DNA from: an uncultured bacterium
GTDB taxonomy: Bacteria; Bacillota; Clostridia; Lachnospirales; Lachnospiraceae
DNA length: 10,246 nucleotides
NCBI GenBank assembly: GCA_945871045.1
Contig: CAMBUC010000052.1
Coordinates: forward strand, 1 to 10,246
Direction: 5' to 3'
Part shown: piece after piece, positions 5,641-10,246 of the stretch
Layout: every line of letters starts with the position of its first letter
How positions within the stretch are numbered: the first letter of the stretch is position 1
The notes under the pieces: generated by a model
The model's input: the letters and a program-made list of their open reading frames with translations, nothing else
Told to the model about the DNA's origin: nothing
Databases searched by the model: none
Position numbers and translations under genes: made by a program

Positions 5641-7047
5641 ATGTTGTTGGAATGTTTACAGGAGAATGATCACTCGGATATCTATCCGTTTCATATGCCT
5701 GGCCATAAAAGGCGGATGGAGTTGGGAACAGATGCCTATCATTTAGACATTACAGAGATTGATGGATTTGATAATCTTCATCATGCTCAGGGTATGTTAG
5801 CCGGGGAACAACGCCGTTTGGCAGAATATGTGGGAGCAAAGAGAAGTTTCTTTTTGGTAAATGGAAGTACTTGCGGTATTTTAGCCGCAATTTCTGCTGC
5901 TGTTTCACGGGGAGGAACACTTCTTATGGCGCGAAATTCTCATAAAGCTGCTTATCATGGAGTGTTTTTACGTCAACTGCAGACCCATTATGTCTATCCC
6001 TGTATTACGGGTTATGATATTCAGGGTGCCATTTTACCGGAACAGGTGGAGGCGGCATTAGCGAAAGATCCGAAGATCGAAGCCGTCTATGTGACCAGTC
6101 CCACCTATGACGGCGTGGTGTCTGATATTGAGACAATTGCAGATCTTACCCATGCCTATGGAAAAATTCTTATCGTGGACGAAGCCCATGGAGCACATTT
6201 TAGCCTGCATCCATCATTTCCGCCATCAGCGATCCATTGCGGTGCGGATATAGTGATCCAAAGTGTACATAAGACGCTTCCTGCATTTACGCAGAGTGCA
6301 GTGATGCATCTTTGTTCGGACCGTGTACAGGCAGATGTTTTGGAGCAGTTTTTGGATATCTATGAGAGCAGTTCTCCTTCCTATGTGCTGATGGCGGGTA
6401 TCAGTCGTCTGGTTCCGTTCTTAAAGGAAAAAGGAGAGGCACTTTTTACTGCTCTGGATCAGAATTTGAATCAGTTTTATGAGAAATGCAAGGAATTACG
6501 CTGTCTGCATGTGATCAGCCGGGAGGATCTGAAGCAGGAAGAGGCCTTTTCAAAAGATCATTCAAAGATCCTGATCAGCACGAAAGACTGTAATATAAAC
6601 GGAAAACAGTTGTATGAGCGATTGCGAAAGGATTTTCATTTACAACCGGAAATGTATTCCGGTGAGTATGTAACGGCCCTTTGTTCTTTGATGGATGAAA
6701 AGGAAGGCTTTGAGCGATTGACAGAGGCATTATTTACGATTGATGGATCCCTTTGCCCGGTAACAAATGAGGAAACGTCTTTTGTTGCGCGGATGTATCG
6801 GGAGAGAAGGCAGATCTGCCCCATCGCAGATGCGGTGGAACACAGAAAAGAAGCACTGCCCTGGAAACAGGCACAGGGAAAGACCAGCGGAGAATATGTG
6901 TATTTATATCCGCCGGGGATACCGATCCTTGTTCCGGGGGAATGCATTGATGAGGGTGTGATCTGTGATATTGAAGAGATCCTTACCCGCGGCATGATGC
7001 CGGAGGGACTTCGGGACATGCAGGCAAAATTTATCGATGCATTCTAA
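5641..7047 (+). CDS. YaaO-like PLP-dependent Orn/Lys/Arg decarboxylase-family protein
   Basis: The family uses pyridoxal phosphate to decarboxylate basic amino acids; the substrate of this short, cytoplasmic subgroup cannot be read from sequence. In 468 residues I see the N-terminal PFHMPGHKR (16-24), LVNGST (72-77), N-S-H-K (99-102), SPTYDGVVSDI (153-163), IVDEAHGAHF (178-187) and IQSVHKTLPAFTQSA (206-220), where Lys211 is the expected Schiff-base lysine and Asp180/His183 contact the cofactor. A C-terminal domain ends with PPGIPILVPGE, as usual in the family. Length and layout match B. subtilis YaaO. ATG 5641 abuts the previous stop codon (TAAATG) with GGGGAGG at 5622-5628, so translation is likely coupled to the AbiEii-like gene. 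No terminator is seen after it, so readthrough into the kinase/yaaR genes is possible. Confidence 0.92.
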   Translation: MLLECLQENDHSDIYPFHMPGHKRRMELGTDAYHLDITEIDGFDNLHHAQGMLAGEQRRLAEYVGAKRSFFLVNGSTCGILAAISAAVSRGGTLLMARNSHKAAYHGVFLRQLQTHYVYPCITGYDIQGAILPEQVEAALAKDPKIEAVYVTSPTYDGVVSDIETIADLTHAYGKILIVDEAHGAHFSLHPSFPPSAIHCGADIVIQSVHKTLPAFTQSAVMHLCSDRVQADVLEQFLDIYESSSPSYVLMAGISRLVPFLKEKGEALFTALDQNLNQFYEKCKELRCLHVISREDLKQEEAFSKDHSKILISTKDCNINGKQLYERLRKDFHLQPEMYSGEYVTALCSLMDEKEGFERLTEALFTIDGSLCPVTNEETSFVARMYRERRQICPIADAVEHRKEALPWKQAQGKTSGEYVYLYPPGIPILVPGECIDEGVICDIEEILTRGMMPEGLRDMQAKFIDAF

Positions 7048-7058
7048 TTGCATAATAA

Positions 7059-7087
7059 TTGCATTGCATGAAAGATTAGAGTATACT
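7059..7087 (+). promoter_or_regulatory. Sigma-A promoter of the kinase-yaaR-holB-ricT genes
   Basis: TTGCAT (7059-7064), a 17-base spacer and TATACT (7082-7087) give a good vegetative promoter just after the YaaO-like gene. The start site would be near 7094. A second TTGCAT at 7049-7054 and TGCAT at 7065-7069 make short direct repeats around the -35 box; a regulatory role is unproven. Confidence 0.65.
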
Positions 7088-7158
7088 AATGAGGTCAGAG
7101 TGGGTTTTGACGTTTGTGCGAAAACGAAGATAAATCCCGGAAAGGAAATGAAGATCAG

Positions 7159-7752
7159 GTGAGTTATATATTTTGCCTTATGGGAAAAAGTTCTTCCGGA
7201 AAAGATACCGTGTACCAACGATTGCTTACGGATTATGATCTAAATCTTAGCCGCATCGTGACGGGAACCACACGTCCCATCAGAGAAGGCGAACGGGATG
7301 GAGAAGAATATTTTTTTTATACCGATGAGCAGTTTCAAAAATTGAAGGCAGAGGGACGCATTATCGAATGCCGTTCATACGATACGGTTCACGGGGTTTG
7401 GAATTACTTCACGGTAGCAGATGAAAAGTTGGATGTAACTCACAAGGATTATCTGACGATCAATACACTGGAAGCGTATCTGAAACTTCGCGATCATTTC
7501 GGGGCAGATCATTTGATACCGGTGTATTTGGAAGTAGAGGATGGACTGCGGCTGCAGCGGGCCCTTGACCGTGAACGCACGCAGGAAAAACCGCGATATA
7601 AGGAACTTTGCAGACGGTTTTTGGCGGATGAGGAGGATTTTTCTCCGGAAAATCTGGCCCGGGCAAAGATACAGCCGATTTTTCAGAATGTTGTGCTGGA
7701 TGATACCGTGAAACAGATAGTTGGTTACATCAGCAGTATACAAAACAGGTGA
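7159..7752 (+). CDS. Divergent guanylate-kinase-like P-loop kinase
   Basis: Guanylate kinase phosphorylates GMP to GDP with ATP. From the GTG at 7159 the protein has 197 residues, near the usual 200-210. The P-loop is GKSSSGKDT (9-17), and T-G-T-T-R-P-I-R-E-G-E-R-D-G-E-E-Y (35-51) matches the GMP-binding TTRPxRxGExDGxxY signature. S-Y-D-T-V-H-G-V-W-N-Y-F-T-V (73-86) takes the place of the usual E-x-A-x-V-x-G-x-x-Y-G-T segment. The residue after the P-loop lysine is Asp rather than the usual Ser/Thr. AGGA at 7143-7146 with a 12-base spacer supports GTG 7159, and VSYIFCLMGK is a natural N-terminus. The frame also permits TTG at 7114, adding 15 polar residues with no clear ribosome binding site. 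It occupies the slot held by tmk in the B. subtilis yaaO-yaaT block. It may be a second GMP kinase or have another nucleotide substrate. Confidence 0.85.
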   Translation: MSYIFCLMGKSSSGKDTVYQRLLTDYDLNLSRIVTGTTRPIREGERDGEEYFFYTDEQFQKLKAEGRIIECRSYDTVHGVWNYFTVADEKLDVTHKDYLTINTLEAYLKLRDHFGADHLIPVYLEVEDGLRLQRALDRERTQEKPRYKELCRRFLADEEDFSPENLARAKIQPIFQNVVLDDTVKQIVGYISSIQNR

Positions 7753-7755
7753 GAT

Positions 7756-8199
7756 ATGGATAATTTCAGAGTAAATGAGACAACACCGTTATCGTCCGTG
7801 AGCCGGACAGAGAATACACAGCCGGTAGATGATAGTTTTCGCTTTACATTGACCAGTGCGATCGCGGATGCGGATCTCCAGACAAAGATCAACAATATGT
7901 TAAATGATATCAATGTGCAGGGAAAATTGATCGCCCGGCATATGGATATCCGTGAAATGAAAAAATATCGGGGACTCATCAGAGATTTTTTGAATGAGAT
8001 CGTAAACCGGTCCCATAAATTTTCCAGGGAGAATTTTCTGGATCACCGTGGAAGGCACCGTGTGTATGGTATTATCCGCCTGATTGATGAGAATCTGGAT
8101 GAACTGGCACAGGAACTGGTAGAAGATGAAAAGAACCAGATCAGCATTTTAAGCCGTATCGGTGAGATTGAGGGACTGCTTTTGGATATTTTAACGTAA
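7756..8199 (+). CDS. yaaR: YaaR family protein (DUF327)
   Basis: YaaR proteins are small, mostly helical and of unknown function, and are nearly always found beside holB and ricT in Firmicutes. This 147-residue copy has a polar, probably disordered N-terminus (1-28). The conserved core follows: I-R-E-M-K-K-Y-R-G-L-I-R-D-F-L (66-79), then D-H-R-G-R-H-R-V-Y-G-I-I-R-L-I-D (96-111) and the closing I-G-E-I-E-G-L-L-L-D-I-L (135-146). The family pattern is YKxLVxxFL...DxRGRxRxYxIIxxID...GLLLDL. The ATG follows the kinase stop codon after three bases, with AGGTGAG at 7747-7753 overlapping that stop, so translation is probably coupled. Family identity is firm from motif and context; the molecular role is unknown. 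Confidence 0.92.
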   Translation: MDNFRVNETTPLSSVSRTENTQPVDDSFRFTLTSAIADADLQTKINNMLNDINVQGKLIARHMDIREMKKYRGLIRDFLNEIVNRSHKFSRENFLDHRGRHRVYGIIRLIDENLDELAQELVEDEKNQISILSRIGEIEGLLLDILT

Positions 8200-8209
8200 G
8201 GAGGCACAT

Positions 8210-9199
8210 ATGACAACTTTTTCGGATATTTTAGGAAATGAACAGATTATAGAACATTTGCAGAACGCGGTTCGAATGGGGAAAGTGAGTCATGCCTATA
8301 TTTTGAACGCACCGGCATCTTCCGGAAAAATGATGATCGCGGAGGCGTTTGCTGCGACACTTCAATGCGAGGAAAAAGGTACACAGCCATGCACGAAATG
8401 CCATTCCTGCAAGCAGGCAGCCAGCCATAATCATCCGGATATCATTTATGTACGGCATGAGAAACCGAATACCATCAGTGTAGACGATATCCGTCTTCAG
8501 ATCAATCAGGACATTGTGGTAAAACCTTACAGCAGCCCTTATAAGATCTATATTGTTGATGATGCAGAAAAAATGAACATTCAGGCGCAGAATGCACTTC
8601 TTAAGACTATCGAGGAACCACCCTCATACGGAGTGATCCTGCTTCTTACAACAAATGCAGATGCGTTTTTACCGACGATCCTTTCCCGCTGCATCCGTTT
8701 AGACTTAAAGCCTGTAGCAGATGCAAAACTAAAGGATTTTCTTATGAAAAAATGCGGCGTCGTTGATTATCAGGCTGATATCTGCGTGGATTTTTCTCAG
8801 GGAATCGTTGGAAAAGCCATCACACTGGCATCTTCCTCACATTTTAATGAGATCAAAGATGCAGCGCTTCAGTTAGTAAAGCGTGTGAAGGACATTGACC
8901 TGTCTGAGATGATCGCTGCAGTTAAGCATATCAGTGAATACAAATTGGATATCAATGATTTCTTTGATATGATGATGATCTGGTATCGGGATGTGTTGTT
9001 ATACAAAGCAACTACAGATGTAAATGGACTTGTTTTTAAAGATGAGGTCTATGAGATTAAAAAACAGGCAAATACAAGTTCTTATCATGGGATTGAACTG
9101 ATCATGGAGGGCTTGCAAAAGGCGAAGATGCGATTGGATGCAAATGTGAATTTTGAGTTAGTGATCGAGCTTTTGCTGTTAACAATAAAGGAGAATTAA
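8210..9199 (+). CDS. holB: DNA polymerase III delta' subunit (HolB)
   Basis: Delta' is part of the clamp loader that opens and places the beta sliding clamp on primed DNA. The 329-residue protein begins FSDILGNEQIIEHLQNA (4-20) and SHAYILNAPASSGK (27-40), the clamp-loader AAA+ core. Here the P-loop is degenerate (A-P-A-S-S-G-K-M, no Ser/Thr after Lys40), as expected for a subunit that need not hydrolyse ATP. Cysteines 53, 61, 64 and 67 form the zinc-binding module. IYIVDDAEKMNIQAQNALLK (113-132) and LEEP-like TIEEPP (133-138) follow, then the sensor/arginine-finger motif L-S-R-C (158-161). The C-terminal half (about 170-329) is helical. AAGGAGG at 8198-8204 with a 5-base spacer fixes the ATG, and it overlaps the yaaR stop. 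The placement between yaaR and ricT is typical. Confidence 0.96.
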   Translation: MTTFSDILGNEQIIEHLQNAVRMGKVSHAYILNAPASSGKMMIAEAFAATLQCEEKGTQPCTKCHSCKQAASHNHPDIIYVRHEKPNTISVDDIRLQINQDIVVKPYSSPYKIYIVDDAEKMNIQAQNALLKTIEEPPSYGVILLLTTNADAFLPTILSRCIRLDLKPVADAKLKDFLMKKCGVVDYQADICVDFSQGIVGKAITLASSSHFNEIKDAALQLVKRVKDIDLSEMIAAVKHISEYKLDINDFFDMMMIWYRDVLLYKATTDVNGLVFKDEVYEIKKQANTSSYHGIELIMEGLQKAKMRLDANVNFELVIELLLLTIKEN

Positions 9200-9200
9200 G

Positions 9201-10246
9201 ATGATAAAAGTAGTAGGAATCCGTTTTCGAAATGCAGGAAAGATCTATTATTTCGATCCAAAGGATTTTGAGATGGAGGTTGGAAGCCATGCGATCGTGG
9301 AGACGGCCAGAGGAATTGAATACGGAACGGTTTTGATCGCCCCCAGAGAAGTACCTGATGATCAGGTGATCCAGCCCTTAAAGCAGGTGATCCGTGTGGC
9401 CACCGAAGAGGATACAAAGACGGTAGAGAGAAATCGTGAGCGTGAAAAGAGCGCATATAAAACCTGTCAGGAAAAGATCGCAAAGCATGGACTGGAGATG
9501 AAGCTGGTTCAGGCAGAATATACATTTGATAATAATAAATTGTTGTTTTATTTTACCGCAGACGGACGAATCGATTTCCGTGAACTGGTAAAAGATCTGG
9601 CAAGCGTCTTCCGTACCCGCATTGAGTTACGTCAGATCGGTGTGAGAGATGAGACCAAAATGCTCGGCGGCATGGGAATCTGCGGAAGAGAACTTTGCTG
9701 CTGTTCCTATCTTTCCGATTTTGTCCCGGTATCCATTAAAATGGCAAAGGAACAGAATTTATCGCTGAATCCTACAAAGATCTCGGGGGTTTGCGGAAGG
9801 CTCATGTGTTGCCTGAAGAATGAAGAGGAGACATATGAGTATTTAAACAGCCGTCTGCCGGGTGTTGGTGATACGGTAACAACCGTAACCGGTGAATCCG
9901 GAGAGGTTCAGAGTGTGAATGTACTCAGACAGAAGGTAAAAGTCCTGATCGAAGCCGATGATGAGAAAGAATTGCGTGAGTATGACGTAGACGAATTAAA
10001 ATTCCGTCCTCGAAAAAAATGTGTGAAACTTTCTGCTAAGGAGTTGGAAGAATTGGAAGGTCTTACAGATGAAGAGATTGTAGAGGATGAGAAAAAACTG
10101 TCCGAGAAGCCGGAGCAGGAGAAACAGGAAAGTCATCGTGAACATCGTGAGTATGGTCATCAGCGGGATCGCAAAGACCGGGGAAAAGACCGTGAGAGAA
10201 ATCGCGAGCGGAAAGATGGCGGCAAAGATCGGGAGAGCCAGGAGAT
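9201..10246 (+). CDS. ricT: PSP1 domain protein RicT (YaaT), 3' end cut by window
   Basis: RicT works with RicA and RicF as the Y-complex in B. subtilis, a Fe-S-containing complex that influences RNase Y mRNA processing, sporulation and biofilm formation. The frame was read by hand and runs off the right edge (348 full codons). The ATG follows the holB stop after one base, with AAGGAG at 9188-9193. Residues 1-150 contain the PSP1 N-terminal region (VVGIRFRNAGKIYYFDP, then IEYGTV). The diagnostic cysteine block is MGICGRELCCCSYLSDFVPV (158-177) followed by ISGVCGRLMCCLKNE (194-208), with Cys161, 166, 167, 168, 198, 203 and 204. A short beta domain (about 219-270) precedes a highly charged Arg/Glu/Asp/Lys/His-rich tail (about 295-348 and beyond), a low-complexity extension not part of the core fold. 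RicA and RicF are not in the window. Confidence 0.95.
   Translation, partial: MIKVVGIRFRNAGKIYYFDPKDFEMEVGSHAIVETARGIEYGTVLIAPREVPDDQVIQPLKQVIRVATEEDTKTVERNREREKSAYKTCQEKIAKHGLEMKLVQAEYTFDNNKLLFYFTADGRIDFRELVKDLASVFRTRIELRQIGVRDETKMLGGMGICGRELCCCSYLSDFVPVSIKMAKEQNLSLNPTKISGVCGRLMCCLKNEEETYEYLNSRLPGVGDTVTTVTGESGEVQSVNVLRQKVKVLIEADDEKELREYDVDELKFRPRKKCVKLSAKELEELEGLTDEEIVEDEKKLSEKPEQEKQESHREHREYGHQRDRKDRGKDRERNRERKDGGKDRESQE

Noticed and set aside
7049..7069. TTGCAT direct repeats after the YaaO-like gene, considered as an iteron or operator
   Set aside because: Only two full copies and one partial copy, and one is the -35 box itself; too few to claim a repeat element.
8360..8415. Cysteine cluster in HolB, considered as a separate zinc protein or fusion
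   Set aside because: Four cysteines in this position are normal for the zinc module of clamp-loader delta' subunits.
1..10246. Search for tRNA, rRNA, CRISPR repeats, transposases, attachment sites and phage genes
   Set aside because: No cloverleaf with a convincing T-loop, no regularly spaced repeats, and no transposase or integrase motif was seen in any frame.

Overview
The window looks like chromosomal DNA of a low-to-moderate GC Gram-positive bacterium of the class Clostridia, most likely a gut Lachnospiraceae. This rests on consensus sigma-A promoters, strong AAGGAGG-type ribosome binding sites, frequent TTG/GTG starts, clear intrinsic terminators, and a yaaO / nucleotide kinase / yaaR / holB / ricT gene order that parallels the yaaO-tmk-yaaQ-yaaR-holB-yaaT block of Bacillus subtilis. 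Taxonomy below family is not resolved. No tRNA, rRNA, CRISPR array, insertion sequence or phage gene was seen.

Left part (1-3835). A hypothetical protein, open at the left edge, carries the IGGA(D)GPTxIF signature of Na+-translocating decarboxylase beta subunits in an otherwise soluble-looking protein, with the key Asp replaced by Cys. It converges on trmB (tRNA m7G46 methyltransferase) across a bidirectional terminator. trmB and a dacF-type D-Ala-D-Ala carboxypeptidase diverge from a 99-base intergenic region with overlapping -10 boxes. The carboxypeptidase converges on a 168-aa protein with a possible remote ArgR-like fold. At this junction each gene's apparent terminator hairpin lies wholly or partly inside the 3' coding end of the other.

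Middle part (3836-7047). A 287-base divergent regulatory region holds two textbook promoters. The leftward one has an inverted repeat over its -10 box and extra GTCTTA half-sites. The rightward one drives a tightly packed unit: an AbiEi-family antitoxin-like protein, an AbiEii-like partner in which I cannot find the nucleotidyltransferase catalytic motifs, and a YaaO-like PLP-dependent Orn/Lys/Arg decarboxylase-family protein. The start codon of each of the last two genes directly follows the preceding stop codon.

Right part (7048-10246). A separate consensus promoter precedes a divergent guanylate-kinase-like protein, YaaR, DNA polymerase III delta' (HolB) and the Fe-S/PSP1 protein RicT, which runs off the right edge. 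This is a housekeeping cluster linking nucleotide metabolism, the replication clamp loader and the RicT/Y-complex. In B. subtilis the kinase slot holds thymidylate kinase and is followed by the c-di-AMP receptor gene darA (yaaQ), which is absent here.

The most interesting points are the AbiE-like pair with an apparently dead toxin wired to a decarboxylase gene, the D-to-C variant of the GGADGPT protein, the reciprocal in-gene terminators, and the operator-like array upstream of the ArgR-like gene.
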